This document shows positions 54,262 through 64,000 of a stretch of 64,000 nucleotides of DNA, piece by piece; positions within the stretch are counted from its first letter, which is position 1; every line of letters begins with the position of its first letter. Origin of the DNA: Pseudomonas quercus (GTDB taxonomy: Bacteria > Pseudomonadota > Gammaproteobacteria > Pseudomonadales > Pseudomonadaceae); contig NZ_JAAVJI010000007.1 in NCBI RefSeq assembly GCF_012033695.1, positions 62,001 through 126,000 of the forward strand. Reading direction: 5' to 3'. A model generated the notes under the pieces. It searched no databases and was not told where the DNA came from. It saw nothing but the letters and a program-made list of their open reading frames with translations. Position numbers and translations under genes: made by a program.

Positions 54262-54297
54262 ACATATGGATGTCCGTATATTCGGCTTTTCATATGT
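54262..54297 (+). promoter_or_regulatory. Inverted repeat upstream of arsR, likely ArsR operator region
   Basis: ACATATG (54262-54268) and CATATGT (54291-54297) are exact inverted arms 22 nt apart, ending 12 bp before the arsR start and enclosing TATATTCGG. The position fits self-repression by ArsR that is released by arsenite. The assignment is inferred. Confidence 0.5.
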
Positions 54298-54309
54298 ATT
54301 GATGCCACC

Positions 54310-54657
54310 ATGATGACCCCGCCCGATGTATTCAAGAGCCTAGCCGACGAGACCCGCGCTCGCGCTACCCTGCTGGTCGCCAGCCTCGGTGAACTCTGTG
54401 TGTGCGAACTGATGTGCGCGTTGAACGACAGCCAACCCAAGATAAGCCGCCACCTTGCGCAGCTGCGCAGCAACGGCATGTTGTTGGATCGTCGACAGGG
54501 TCAGTGGGTGTACTACCGCCTTAACCCTGAGCTTCCCGCCTGGGTGCACGAAATGCTACAGGTGACCTTGCAGGCCAATTCACAGTGGTTGGCAGACAAC
54601 TCGCTTCGGCTGCAGAACATGGACGGCCGCCCCGTTCGTGATGCTGCCTGCTGCTAA
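54310..54657 (+). CDS. arsR: ArsR family arsenic-responsive repressor
   Basis: A 115-residue winged-helix repressor. The DNA-binding region SQPKISRHLAQLRSNGMLLDRRQGQWVYY (in parts) and the arsenite-binding site GELCVCELMCAL with Cys30 and Cys32 are intact. It would repress the operon and release DNA when As(III) binds. It is the first gene of arsRBCH; arsB starts 21 bp downstream. A palindromic region lies just upstream. Confidence 0.95.
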   Translation: MMTPPDVFKSLADETRARATLLVASLGELCVCELMCALNDSQPKISRHLAQLRSNGMLLDRRQGQWVYYRLNPELPAWVHEMLQVTLQANSQWLADNSLRLQNMDGRPVRDAACC

Positions 54658-54678
54658 CTAATACCGAGCGAGGCCTGC

Positions 54679-55962
54679 ATGCTGGTCGCAATTGCCGTTT
54701 TTGTTTTCACCCTCATCCTGGTCATCTGGCAGCCAAAGGGGCTTGGTGTAGGCTGGAGCGCCACGCTTGGGGCCATCATAGCCCTGGCCACGGGTGCCGT
54801 TTCGCTGCATGACATACCGACCGTGTGGGCCATTGTCTGGAACGCCACCGCCACCTTCATCGCTGTCATTATCATCAGCCTGCTGCTGGACGAGGCCGGT
54901 TTTTTCGAGTGGGCCGCGCTGCATGTAGCGCGGTGGGCAAACGGCAGCGGTTACCGCTTGTTCGCCTTCAGCATACTGCTCGGTGCTGCCGTGGCTGCGC
55001 TGTTCGCCAATGATGGTGCTGCACTGATCCTCACGCCCATCGTCATGTCGATGCTTCTGGCACTGCGGTTTTCTCCCGCCACAACGCTGGCCTTCGTCAT
55101 GGCGGCCGGCTTCATCGCCGACACGGCAAGCCTGCCGTTGGTAGTCTCCAACTTGGTGAACATCGTCTCGGCAGACTACTTCAGGCTCGGCTTCAGAGAA
55201 TATGCCTCGGTGATGGTGCCGGTGAATTTCGCCAGCGTGGCCGCAACCTTGCTGGTGTTGTTCCTGTTTTTCCGCCGTGACATCCCGAAGCAGTACAGGG
55301 TTTCGGCCTTGAAGTCGCCAAGCGAGGCCATTCATGACCGCGCTACGTTCAACGTCGGCGGCTGGGTACTGGTGGTGTTGCTGGTCGGCCTGTTCGCCCT
55401 GGAGCCACTGGGTATCCCGATCAGTGCGGTAGCCGCAGCCTGTGCGGCGGTCCTCCTTGCCGTCGCCGCTCGCGGGCATCGCATCTCAACGCGTCAAGTG
55501 CTGCGCCAGGCGCCCTGGCAGGTGGTGGTCTTCTCTCTCGGCATGTACCTGGTGGTCTACGGACTAAAGAATGCCGGCCTCACCAATATGCTTACCCACC
55601 TGCTCGATCGCCTCGCTCAGCAAGGGCTGTGGAGTGCCGCCATAGGCACGGGGTTGATTGCTGCATTGCTGTCTTCTGTCATGAACAACATGCCCAGCGT
55701 GCTGATAGGTGCCCTGTCGATTCAGGCCAGCGAGGCACAAGGATTGGTGCGTGAGGCGATGATCTACGCCAACGTCATTGGCTGCGACCTCGGCCCGAAA
55801 ATCACCCCCATCGGTAGCCTCGCCACGCTGCTCTGGCTGCACGTACTGGAGCGCAAGAGCATACGCATCGCCTGGGGTTACTACTTCAAGGTCGGTATCC
55901 TGCTGACGCTGCCGGTTCTGTTGATCACCCTTTCGGCCCTGGCATTGCGCCTAAGCCTCTGA
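54679..55962 (+). CDS. arsB: Arsenite efflux membrane protein ArsB
   Basis: ArsB extrudes arsenite/antimonite using the proton gradient, and can pair with an ArsA ATPase, which is absent here. The 427-residue product has about a dozen membrane helices beginning [22 protein letters not shown], and family motifs such as [14 protein letters not shown] and [31 protein letters not shown] (in part). It lies between arsR and arsC in the same operon. Confidence 0.96.
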   Translation: MLVAIAVFVFTLILVIWQPKGLGVGWSATLGAIIALATGAVSLHDIPTVWAIVWNATATFIAVIIISLLLDEAGFFEWAALHVARWANGSGYRLFAFSILLGAAVAALFANDGAALILTPIVMSMLLALRFSPATTLAFVMAAGFIADTASLPLVVSNLVNIVSADYFRLGFREYASVMVPVNFASVAATLLVLFLFFRRDIPKQYRVSALKSPSEAIHDRATFNVGGWVLVVLLVGLFALEPLGIPISAVAAACAAVLLAVAARGHRISTRQVLRQAPWQVVVFSLGMYLVVYGLKNAGLTNMLTHLLDRLAQQGLWSAAIGTGLIAALLSSVMNNMPSVLIGALSIQASEAQGLVREAMIYANVIGCDLGPKITPIGSLATLLWLHVLERKSIRIAWGYYFKVGILLTLPVLLITLSALALRLSL

Positions 55963-55988
55963 TATCCGCCACGAAGTGGAGGGCCCCT

Positions 55989-56459
55989 ATGCGAATCCTG
56001 TTCATGTGCACGGCCAACAGCTGCCGCAGTATTCTTTCCGAGGCCATGTTCAATCACTTGGCGCCTCACGGATTTGAAGCAGTCAGTTCCGGCAGTTTTC
56101 CAAAGGGCCAAGTGCTGCCTCGCAGCCTGACCACCTTGCAGCATGTCGGCATTTCGACCGATGGGCTAAGCAGCAAGGGCAATGACGCGTTCGAGGGTTG
56201 CCCGCCGGACATCGTCATTACCGTTTGCGACAAGGCTGCCGGAGAAGCTTGCCCGGTGTATTTCGGCCCTGCATTGAAATCGCACTGGGGGCTAGAGGAT
56301 CCGTCCGACGTCGCGGCTGACGAAGCGTCGGTGAACGCCGCATTCCACGCCACGCTGGCCCGCATCGAGTTACGCTGCCGGGCGTTCTTCGCTCTTCCTT
56401 TCGACACCCTTGACCGTGACAAACTCAAACGCGAGCTGGATCGCATCGGCGCTCTTTGA
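55989..56459 (+). CDS. arsC: Arsenate reductase ArsC, low-molecular-weight-phosphatase type
   Basis: A 156-residue arsenate reductase of the protein-tyrosine-phosphatase fold. The P-loop is MCTANSCRS with nucleophile Cys7; Cys80 and Cys88 in VITVCDKAAGEACPVY are the resolving pair used with thioredoxin. The product As(III) is removed by ArsB. It is 26 bp after arsB. The C-terminal tail ERIELRCRAFFALPFDTL is normal for the family. Confidence 0.95.
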   Translation: MRILFMCTANSCRSILSEAMFNHLAPHGFEAVSSGSFPKGQVLPRSLTTLQHVGISTDGLSSKGNDAFEGCPPDIVITVCDKAAGEACPVYFGPALKSHWGLEDPSDVAADEASVNAAFHATLARIELRCRAFFALPFDTLDRDKLKRELDRIGAL

Positions 56460-56471
56460 GCAGGAGGAAAC

Positions 56472-57173
56472 ATGTCCGACCAACTGCCTAATCTCGATCT
56501 CTCGCTGTTCGACCTGCCGATAACGGCAACTTCTGCCAGCGAGCACAAGCCGCGCATCCTTTTGCTATACGGATCGACCCGCGAGCGCTCCTTCAGCCGC
56601 CTGCTGGTGGAAGAAGCCGCGCGCCTGCTGGAGCACTTCGGCGCCGAGACGCGCATATTCAACCCTTCTGGCCTGCCACTACCTGACGACGTGCCGGTGG
56701 AGCATCCCAAAGTGCAGGCGTTGCGTGAGCTGGTGCAGTGGTCGGAAGGCCAGGTCTGGTGCTCGCCGGAGCGTCACGGCGCAATGTCTGCCGTGTTCAA
56801 GGCGCAGATCGACTGGGTTCCCCTGGCGATTGGCGCCGTGCGCCCCACCCAAGGCAAGACACTGGCGGTGATGCAGGTCTGCGGCGGCTCGCAGTCGTTC
56901 AACGTAGTCAACCAGCTGCGAGTGCTGGGCCGCTGGATGCGCATGTTCACCATCCCCAACCAGTCGTCGGTCCCGAAGGCCTATCAGGAGTTCGATGACG
57001 CAGGCCGCATGAAGCCATCGGCGTACTATGATCGCGTAGTGGACGTCATGGAAGAACTGGTGAAGTTCACCCTGTTGTTACGCGATCGCCAGCAATTTCT
57101 AGTGGATCGTTATTCCGAACGCAAAGAAAGCGCCGAGCAGCTTTCCGTTCGCGTAAATCAGCGCTCAACCTGA
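56472..57173 (+). CDS. arsH: Arsenical resistance flavoprotein ArsH
   Basis: A 233-residue NADPH-dependent FMN reductase. The flavodoxin-like motif [15 protein letters not shown] and [21 protein letters not shown] are diagnostic of ArsH. The enzyme oxidises trivalent organoarsenicals and counters redox stress. It is 12 bp after arsC and closes the operon, converging on guaA. AGGAGG precedes the ATG. Confidence 0.96.
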   Translation: MSDQLPNLDLSLFDLPITATSASEHKPRILLLYGSTRERSFSRLLVEEAARLLEHFGAETRIFNPSGLPLPDDVPVEHPKVQALRELVQWSEGQVWCSPERHGAMSAVFKAQIDWVPLAIGAVRPTQGKTLAVMQVCGGSQSFNVVNQLRVLGRWMRMFTIPNQSSVPKAYQEFDDAGRMKPSAYYDRVVDVMEELVKFTLLLRDRQQFLVDRYSERKESAEQLSVRVNQRST

Positions 57174-57287
57174 GGCAGGCATGTGCATTGAAGTCAGAGA
57201 GGCCCCCCCGAGGACGCTGCGGCGATCCAGGCGCCTGGTTGGCTATGCAGAACGCTACCTGAACTTGCCAGATCCAAAAAGCCAAAA

Positions 57288-57305
57288 GCCCGCAATTACG
57301 CGGGC
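57288..57305 (-). terminator. Rho-independent terminator of guaBA
   Basis: On the minus strand GCCCGC (57305-57300) and GCGGGC (57293-57288) flank a 6-nt loop, and are followed by TTTTGGCTTTTT. It lies about 50 bp beyond the guaA stop codon. Confidence 0.85.
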
Positions 57306-57353
57306 TCCAGGGCATTTTTTGCTAGATCGTGCCGGACAATGCCGGACGCCCCA

Positions 57354-58931
57354 TCACTCCCACTCAATCGTCGCCGGCGGCTTGCTCGACACGTCGTAGG
57401 TCACCCGCGAAATACCTTCGATCTCGTTGATGATACGGCCGCTTACCTTTTCCAGCAGCTCATACGGCAGGTGGGCCCAGCGGGCGGTCATGAAGTCGAT
57501 GGTTTCGACGGCACGCAGTGCCACCACCCAGGCATAGCGACGGCCATCGCCGACCACGCCCACGGACTTGACCGGCTGGAACACCACGAAGGCCTGGCTG
57601 ACTTTGTGGTACCAGTCGGCGTTGCGCAGTTCTTCGATGAAGATGTGGTCGGCCTGGCGCAGCAGGTCCGCGTATTCCTTCTTCACTTCGCCGAGGATAC
57701 GCACGCCCAGGCCTGGGCCTGGGAAGGGGTGGCGGTAGACCATGTCGTAGGGCAGGCCCAGCTCCAGGCCCAAGCGGCGTACTTCGTCCTTGAACAGCTC
57801 ACGCAGCGGCTCGACCAGCTTGAGGTTCATTTCCTCCGGCAGGCCGCCCACGTTGTGGTGGGACTTGATCACATGTGCCTTGCCGCTTTTGGCGCCAGCG
57901 GACTCGATCACGTCCGGGTAGATAGTGCCTTGGGCGAGGAACTGGATGTTGTGCAACTGGCTGGCCTGGGCATCGAACACGTCGATAAAGGTACGGCCAA
58001 TGATCTTGCGCTTTTTCTCTGGGTCCGCTTCGCCAGCCAGGTTGTCCAGGAACTGGGCCTCGGCGTTGGCACGGATCACTTTCACGCCCATGTTCTCGGC
58101 GAACATGGCCATTACCTGCTCGCCCTCATGCAGGCGCAGCAGGCCGTTGTCCACGAATACACAAGTGAGCTGGTCACCGATGGCTTTGTGCAGCAGGGCA
58201 GCTACCACGGACGAATCCACGCCGCCAGACAAGCCCAGCAATACGTTGGCGTCGCCTACCTGGGCGCGTACCTGCTCGATGGCGTCGTCGGCAATGCGCG
58301 ACGGCGTCCACAGGGCTTCACAGCCGCAAATGTCCAGGATGAAGCGGGACAGGATGCGACCACCTTGCTTGGTGTGAGTCACTTCCGGGTGGAACTGCAC
58401 GCCGTAGTAGCCGCGGGTATCGTCGGCCATACCGGCGATGGGGCAGCTAGGGGTGCTGGCCAGCACGTGGAAGCTGGACGGGATTTCGGTGACCTTGTCG
58501 CCGTGGCTCATCCACACGTCCAGGCCCAGCACGCCGTCTGCGTCGATATGGTCTTCGATACCGTCCAGCAGGCGGCTCTTGCCGACCACATCCACACGGG
58601 CGTAACCGAACTCACGCAGGTTGGAGCCCTCTACCCGCCCGCCCAGTTGCTCGGCCATGGTTTGCATGCCATAGCAGATCCCGAACAGTGGCACACCCAG
58701 GTCGAACACTGCCTTCGGCGCACGCGGGCTATCGGCCATGTGCACGGATTCCGGGCCGCCGGCCAGGATGATCCCACGCGGGGCAAATTCGCGAATCGCT
58801 TCATCGCTCATGTCGAACGGATGCAGTTCGCAATACACACCGATTTCCCGCACACGGCGAGCGATCAGTTGGGTGTACTGCGAACCGAAGTCGAGGATCA
58901 GGATACGGTGGGCGTGAATATCGAGGGCCAT
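57354..58931 (-). CDS. guaA: GMP synthase (glutamine-hydrolysing)
   Basis: GuaA converts XMP to GMP with glutamine and ATP. The start at 58931 ([22 protein letters not shown]) gives 525 residues, the standard size. The class I glutaminase domain has [11 protein letters not shown] (Cys) and [10 protein letters not shown] (His/Glu); the ATP-pyrophosphatase domain has the P-loop [14 protein letters not shown]; the dimerisation domain ends [10 protein letters not shown]. It follows guaB in the same direction with a gap that carries an inverted repeat. Confidence 0.98.
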   Translation of the reverse strand: MALDIHAHRILILDFGSQYTQLIARRVREIGVYCELHPFDMSDEAIREFAPRGIILAGGPESVHMADSPRAPKAVFDLGVPLFGICYGMQTMAEQLGGRVEGSNLREFGYARVDVVGKSRLLDGIEDHIDADGVLGLDVWMSHGDKVTEIPSSFHVLASTPSCPIAGMADDTRGYYGVQFHPEVTHTKQGGRILSRFILDICGCEALWTPSRIADDAIEQVRAQVGDANVLLGLSGGVDSSVVAALLHKAIGDQLTCVFVDNGLLRLHEGEQVMAMFAENMGVKVIRANAEAQFLDNLAGEADPEKKRKIIGRTFIDVFDAQASQLHNIQFLAQGTIYPDVIESAGAKSGKAHVIKSHHNVGGLPEEMNLKLVEPLRELFKDEVRRLGLELGLPYDMVYRHPFPGPGLGVRILGEVKKEYADLLRQADHIFIEELRNADWYHKVSQAFVVFQPVKSVGVVGDGRRYAWVVALRAVETIDFMTARWAHLPYELLEKVSGRIINEIEGISRVTYDVSSKPPATIEWE

Positions 58932-58950
58932 GGGGAGAACCTTGGAGGGC

Positions 58951-59070
58951 AGCTGCAAGCCATAAGCTGCAAGCCGCAAGTTGTTAGGAGCGACACAGCC
59001 GCTGCGGTATGAAACGCGGCGGCTGCGTTTTGCCTCAAGCTTGCCGCTTGAAGCTTATAGCTGGAAGCTG
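58951..59070. repeat. Inverted repeat between guaB and guaA (same family as hom-thrC)
   Basis: The left arm (58951-58980) AGCTGCAAGCCATAAGCTGC and the right arm (59035-59070) containing CAAGCTTGCCGCTTGAAGC are inverted relative to each other. Between them lies GCCGCTGCG-GTATGAAA-CGCGGCGGC, a second palindrome at about 58998-59024. The arms resemble those at 4494-4656. Confidence 0.6.
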
Positions 59071-59088
59071 TCGGCGCAAGCCGACCGG

Positions 59089-60606
<1,518 letters not shown>

Positions 60607-60636
60607 TTATGCCCTGCGGCTCAATGGACAGGCGAT

Positions 60637-61185
60637 TTACAATTGCACGTCCACTACGCGCACCGGCCAATCCAGGCGCGTGGCGAAATCCTTCACGAAG
60701 GCGTCGGTAAACCGGGCTTCGCTCCAGCCCTCGAAAATGAACCCCAGGTTGGAAAACCCACAGGGTTGCAAGAACAGGAAACCATTGATGTCGTCTTCAA
60801 AGCCACACAGCGGGCACATGAAGTTGTCGGTCAGGCCGGGGTACCACTCGTCCAGGCTCTCGAACAGCGGCTCGCCCACTTCGCGCTGGCATTTGGGGCA
60901 GCCTGCTTCCTCAAGAAAGCCTTGCTGCGGGGTATAGATGCAGCGCTTGGTGACGATGCGCAGGCCGTTGAATTTCTCGCCAAAGGGCAGCCGCTCAGGA
61001 TAACGCACCACACGGCGCGCGCCCTCGGCGATGGCATAGCCCATGCCGTTGCCGCCGCGGCAGCAGGTGGTGGCCTGGCCGTCTACCACGTTCTTGTGAA
61101 CCAGCCAGCGCAACATAAGGCTGGCGGCGCCTTCGTTGCCGGGTACGGAGGACAGTTGTGGAACCAGAATGCTTTGAGAAGCCAT
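60637..61185 (-). CDS. Conserved protein with two CxxC zinc-ribbon-like motifs
   Basis: A 182-residue protein starting MASQSILVPQLSSVPGNEGAA. The pairs GCPKCQREVGE and FMCPLCGFEDD are spaced like a zinc ribbon at about 110-145; CCRGGNGMGYA adds two cysteines. Database entries of this kind in Pseudomonas often carry a mis-assigned sugar ABC transporter ATPase label, but no Walker motif is present. Function unknown. It is read away from the divergent xseA and lies upstream of guaB in the same direction. Confidence 0.72.
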   Translation of the reverse strand: MASQSILVPQLSSVPGNEGAASLMLRWLVHKNVVDGQATTCCRGGNGMGYAIAEGARRVVRYPERLPFGEKFNGLRIVTKRCIYTPQQGFLEEAGCPKCQREVGEPLFESLDEWYPGLTDNFMCPLCGFEDDINGFLFLQPCGFSNLGFIFEGWSEARFTDAFVKDFATRLDWPVRVVDVQL

Positions 61186-61270
61186 GTAAACGCCATGCAA
61201 CGTTGAAACGGTGGGCAATTCTACCATCAGTGGCCGCGACAGCCGACCGGGTTGCCTTTATTATCGGCCC

Positions 61271-62650
61271 ATGAATAACGATCCCTTTGCCAGGCTCGGC
61301 CTGGATCGCCAGGTCCTTACAGTCTCCCAGCTCAACGGGCGTGCCCGGGTGCTGCTCGAAGACGTGTTCAGCAATGTGTGGGTGGAGGGCGAGCTCTCCA
61401 ACCTCGCCCGACCGGCCTCCGGGCACGTGTACTTCACCCTGAAGGATGCCGGCGCCCAGGTGCGCTGCGCCCTCTTCCGTCAGAATGCGGCACGCGTGCG
61501 TGCGGCCTTGCGTGACGGGCTGGCGGTAAAAGTCCGCGGCAAGGTGTCCTTGTTCGAAGGGCGCGGCGACTACCAGTTGATTCTCGATACGGTCGAGCCT
61601 GCCGGAGATGGGGCGCTGCGGCTGGCTTTCGAAGCACTGAAGGACAAACTGACTGCCGAAGGCCTGTTCAGCGCCGAACGCAAGCAACCCTTGCCCGCGC
61701 ACCCTCGGCGCATCGGCATTGTCACTTCGCCCAGTGGTGCAGTGATCCGCGACATCATCAGCGTGTTCCGCCGCCGTGCGCCCCAGGTGGAGCTGACCGT
61801 GATTCCCACGCCAGTGCAGGGCCGCGAGGCCATCGCGCAGATCGTACGTGCCCTGGGCCTGGCAGACCGCCATGGCTTCGATGCAATCATCCTGGCCCGT
61901 GGCGGGGGGTCGCTGGAGGACCTGTGGTGCTTCAACGAGGAGGCAGTAGCGCGCGCCGTGGATGCGTGCGTAACGCCCGTGGTCAGTGCCATTGGCCATG
62001 AAACGGATGTGTCGATCAGCGACTTCGTGGCCGACGTGCGGGCTCCCACCCCAACGGCCGCGGCCGAGCTGCTGGCCCCGGACAGCAACGACCTGCAACG
62101 CCAAGTCGCCAGCCTTCAGCGCCGCCTGCTGTTGCGCATGCAGCACCGGCTGGCCCATGACCGGCTACGGCTGGACGGGCTGGCCCGGCGCCTGCGCCAC
62201 CCTGGGGAAAAACTGCGCCAGCAAGCACAACGGCTGGACGACCTGGACATGCGCTTGCGTCGCGCTTTCGCAGCCGCCCAGCAGCATCGGCAGCAACGGG
62301 TGGTGCACCTGGATGCACGGCTGGCGGCCCAACACCCAGGGCGTACCTTGGCCCTGCTGGCGCAACGGCTGGAACAGCTGCGCCAGCGCCTACCCAAGGT
62401 GATGCAGGAACGCTTGCGGGCCGAGCGCCTTCGCTTGCAGGCCCAGGCCCAGGCCCTGAACATCGTCAGCCCCCTTGCCACCTTGGGGCGGGGCTATAGC
62501 ATTCTGCTGGACAGCCAGGGCCACGCTGTGCGCCGGGCCGAGCAAACCACACCCGGCCAACGCCTGACCGCTCGTTTAGGTGAAGGCGAACTGAGCGTAC
62601 GGGTAGAAGACAACCACGTGGCCCCGGTCACCCTTTCCCTTCTGGATTGA
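61271..62650 (+). CDS. xseA: Exodeoxyribonuclease VII large subunit
   Basis: XseA with XseB degrades single-stranded DNA from both ends. The start at 61271 (MNNDPFARLGLDRQVLTVSQLN) gives 459 residues. An N-terminal OB fold (VWVEGELSNLARPASGHVYFTLKD in part) is followed by the catalytic domain (IGIVTSPSGAVIRDI, ARGGGSLEDLWCFNEE, SAIGHETDVSISDFVADVRAPTPTAAAE in parts) and a long coiled coil rich in RLQ. xseB is not in the window. The following peptidase gene starts 2 bp after its stop. Confidence 0.97.
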   Translation: MNNDPFARLGLDRQVLTVSQLNGRARVLLEDVFSNVWVEGELSNLARPASGHVYFTLKDAGAQVRCALFRQNAARVRAALRDGLAVKVRGKVSLFEGRGDYQLILDTVEPAGDGALRLAFEALKDKLTAEGLFSAERKQPLPAHPRRIGIVTSPSGAVIRDIISVFRRRAPQVELTVIPTPVQGREAIAQIVRALGLADRHGFDAIILARGGGSLEDLWCFNEEAVARAVDACVTPVVSAIGHETDVSISDFVADVRAPTPTAAAELLAPDSNDLQRQVASLQRRLLLRMQHRLAHDRLRLDGLARRLRHPGEKLRQQAQRLDDLDMRLRRAFAAAQQHRQQRVVHLDARLAAQHPGRTLALLAQRLEQLRQRLPKVMQERLRAERLRLQAQAQALNIVSPLATLGRGYSILLDSQGHAVRRAEQTTPGQRLTARLGEGELSVRVEDNHVAPVTLSLLD

Positions 62651-62652
62651 CC

Positions 62653-63480
62653 ATGCGCCGACTGCTGTGTGTTGCGGTACTTGCCTTTAGCGCCCTGCCC
62701 GCCTGGGCGGACAGCTACCTGACGCGCCAGTTGAATCACCCGGTGCCCGGAGGCGTCGCGGTGGTGGACCTTGGCACTGAGGGTGTTACGCCACAGGCGT
62801 CGCTGGCAGGTAAACCGGTGCTCGTGGTGAAAGAGCAGGACACCTGGCGAGCCGTTGTTGGTATCCCTTTGAAAACCCCGGCCGGCCCACTAGCGCTCCA
62901 GGTTCGGCAGGCCGGTAATGTGCGTAATGTGCCCTTCACGGTCGGCAGCAAAACCTACCCCGAACAACGGATCACGCTGAAAAACAAACGGCAGGTGAAC
63001 CCCGAACCTCAAGACCTCACCCGTATCGACAAGGAACTGGCCGAGCAGAACCGGGCCTATGCCAGCTTCAGCCCAGCGACACCCAGTAACCTGCTGTTGG
63101 ACAAGCCTGTAAATGGCCCACTGTCGAGTCGCTTTGGCGTACGCCGTTTCTTCAATGGCGAAGAACGCAACCCTCACGCAGGCCTGGACTTCGCTGTACC
63201 AGCCGGCACGCCCATCAAGGCGCCCGCTGCAGGCAAGGTCATCTTGGTAGGCAACTACTTCTTCAATGGCAATACCGTGTTTGTCGACCATGGCCAGGGC
63301 TTTATAAGCATGTTCTGCCATATGTCCAAGATCGATGTCAGCCTGGGCCAGGTGCTTGCGCGGGGCGCGGTGGTGGGGCGCGTAGGGAGTACCGGCAGGG
63401 CAACCGGGCCCCACATGCATTGGAATATCAGCTTGAATGATGCGCGGGTTGATCCTGCGATCTTTATTGGTATGCCTTGA
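62653..63480 (+). CDS. M23-family peptidoglycan metallopeptidase, exported
   Basis: A 275-residue protein with a signal peptide (MRRLLCVAVLAFSALPAWA). An N-terminal all-beta region (about 20-115) precedes the LytM/M23 domain with zinc ligands in NPHAGLDFAVPAGTPI and HMHWNISLN, and the general-base region VDHGQGFISMFCHMS. All expected His/Asp residues are present, so it is probably an active endopeptidase. It is translationally close to xseA (TGACCATG), as in other pseudomonads. Confidence 0.92.
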   Translation: MRRLLCVAVLAFSALPAWADSYLTRQLNHPVPGGVAVVDLGTEGVTPQASLAGKPVLVVKEQDTWRAVVGIPLKTPAGPLALQVRQAGNVRNVPFTVGSKTYPEQRITLKNKRQVNPEPQDLTRIDKELAEQNRAYASFSPATPSNLLLDKPVNGPLSSRFGVRRFFNGEERNPHAGLDFAVPAGTPIKAPAAGKVILVGNYFFNGNTVFVDHGQGFISMFCHMSKIDVSLGQVLARGAVVGRVGSTGRATGPHMHWNISLNDARVDPAIFIGMP

Positions 63481-63593
63481 AAACGAACTGGTCCAGATTA
63501 AGCAGATCAGGCCTTTGAACCTGACGGTTTGCCAGGAGTACCGGAAACTTACATGCCTGTATGCTTAGAGAAAAGCTACTCATAGGCCACCCC

Positions 63594-64000
63594 ATGCTAA
63601 TGCTTACCGACTCAGCCAATACCCTAAGCAGCACTATTCCCTCGCCTCATGAACGTTATCGGCACCGTTTGACCCCCTGGGGTTTTATGTCCATTGGCCC
63701 AAGCGGTCCAGGCCTGCATGGTGAATGGCGTGAATCAGGTTCTCGATACCTGATGGGCAATGGGTACCGCCTGTATCAGCCAACGCTTATGCGCTTTGCG
63801 TCCCCTGACAGCCTGAGCCCCTTTGGAAAAGGCGGATTAAACGCTTACGCCTTTTGCTTGGGCGATCCCGTTAACGCGACTGATCCCACTGGGCATATGG
63901 TACTTCCTTTAAAGGCTATAACACGCTCATTGGACGAGGTCATTGAAGCGGCCCGCGACATCGCCGTGCATCTGGACCCTTCGAGCACACTTGCGCTGAG
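63594..64000 (+). CDS. RHS-repeat-associated core protein, 5' part only (cut by window end)
   Basis: An open frame starts at ATG 63594 (MLMLTDSANTLSSTIPSPHERY) and runs without stop to the window edge, 135 codons. Residues 30-100 form an RHS core: GYRLYQPTLMRFASPDSLSPF, GGLNAYAFCLGDPVNATDPTG. The core appears only once and near the N-terminus, the layout of the short Pseudomonas RHS proteins in which a variable C-terminal domain, often a toxin, follows. That domain lies outside the window. It follows the M23 peptidase gene by 113 bp. Confidence 0.82.
   Translation, partial: MLMLTDSANTLSSTIPSPHERYRHRLTPWGFMSIGPSGPGLHGEWRESGSRYLMGNGYRLYQPTLMRFASPDSLSPFGKGGLNAYAFCLGDPVNATDPTGHMVLPLKAITRSLDEVIEAARDIAVHLDPSSTLAL

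Noticed and set aside
57181..57399. Short plus-strand open frame after arsH
   Set aside because: It crosses the guaA terminator and the guaA 3' end and has no homologous look.

Overview
The window looks like a chromosome segment of a fluorescent Pseudomonas, most likely of the P. putida group. Supporting signs are the GC-rich coding style, the block ffh-rpsP-rimM-trmD-rplS followed by xerD-dsbC-hom-thrC and recJ, a DUF3509 gene, a cumA-type multicopper oxidase overlapping tadA, GCGGGC..GCCCGC REP palindromes, and the purL-mltF / guaB-guaA / xseA neighbourhoods. The species cannot be fixed from the sequence alone. No tRNA, rRNA, CRISPR array or insertion sequence was recognised.

Layout. 1-7.8 kb: minus-strand core genes (recJ, yaeQ, DUF3509, a degenerate receiver protein, thrC, hom, dsbC, xerD). 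7.8-9.4 kb: an AT-richer insert between xerD and rplS with a YceK-like lipoprotein and an LlpA-type lectin bacteriocin gene broken by one in-frame TGA. 9.4-13 kb: the ribosome/SRP operon. 13-20.4 kb: YpjD-like cytochrome assembly protein, a CorC-like CBS protein, a periplasmic ankyrin protein, an MHS transporter, purT, DUF1289, a Nudix hydrolase and an L,D-transpeptidase. 20.5-26.9 kb: a two-partner secretion pair (TpsB/TpsA) with no recognisable toxin tip. 27-37 kb: purL, mltF, a PH-like membrane protein, an unknown protein next to a papain-like protease, tadA and cumA.

37-50 kb: a 968-aa candidate toxin (dermonecrotic-type N-terminus, TIKI/EreA/ChaN-like C-terminus); a divergent catabolic/uptake island (FAD oxidase, HTH-cupin regulator and FMN hydroxy-acid oxidase facing a polyamine-type ABC transporter and a DapA-like aldolase); an MFS exporter and a PH-domain protein. 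50.7-54 kb: an AT-rich type VI effector island with hcp, a protein whose C-terminus matches the CdiA-CT RNase A-like toxin domain, three related putative immunity genes and a frameshifted small membrane protein. 54.3-57.2 kb: an arsRBCH operon. 57.3-64 kb: guaA, guaB, a zinc-ribbon protein, xseA, an M23 peptidase, and the start of an RHS-core protein cut by the window end.

The strongest theme is inter-bacterial or host antagonism: LlpA remnant, TPS exoprotein, large toxin, papain-like protease, Hcp/RNase A-like effector with an immunity array, and an RHS protein, spread as separate insertions between conserved core genes. The Hcp-linked RNase A-like effector with three immunity paralogues is the best candidate for an undescribed system.
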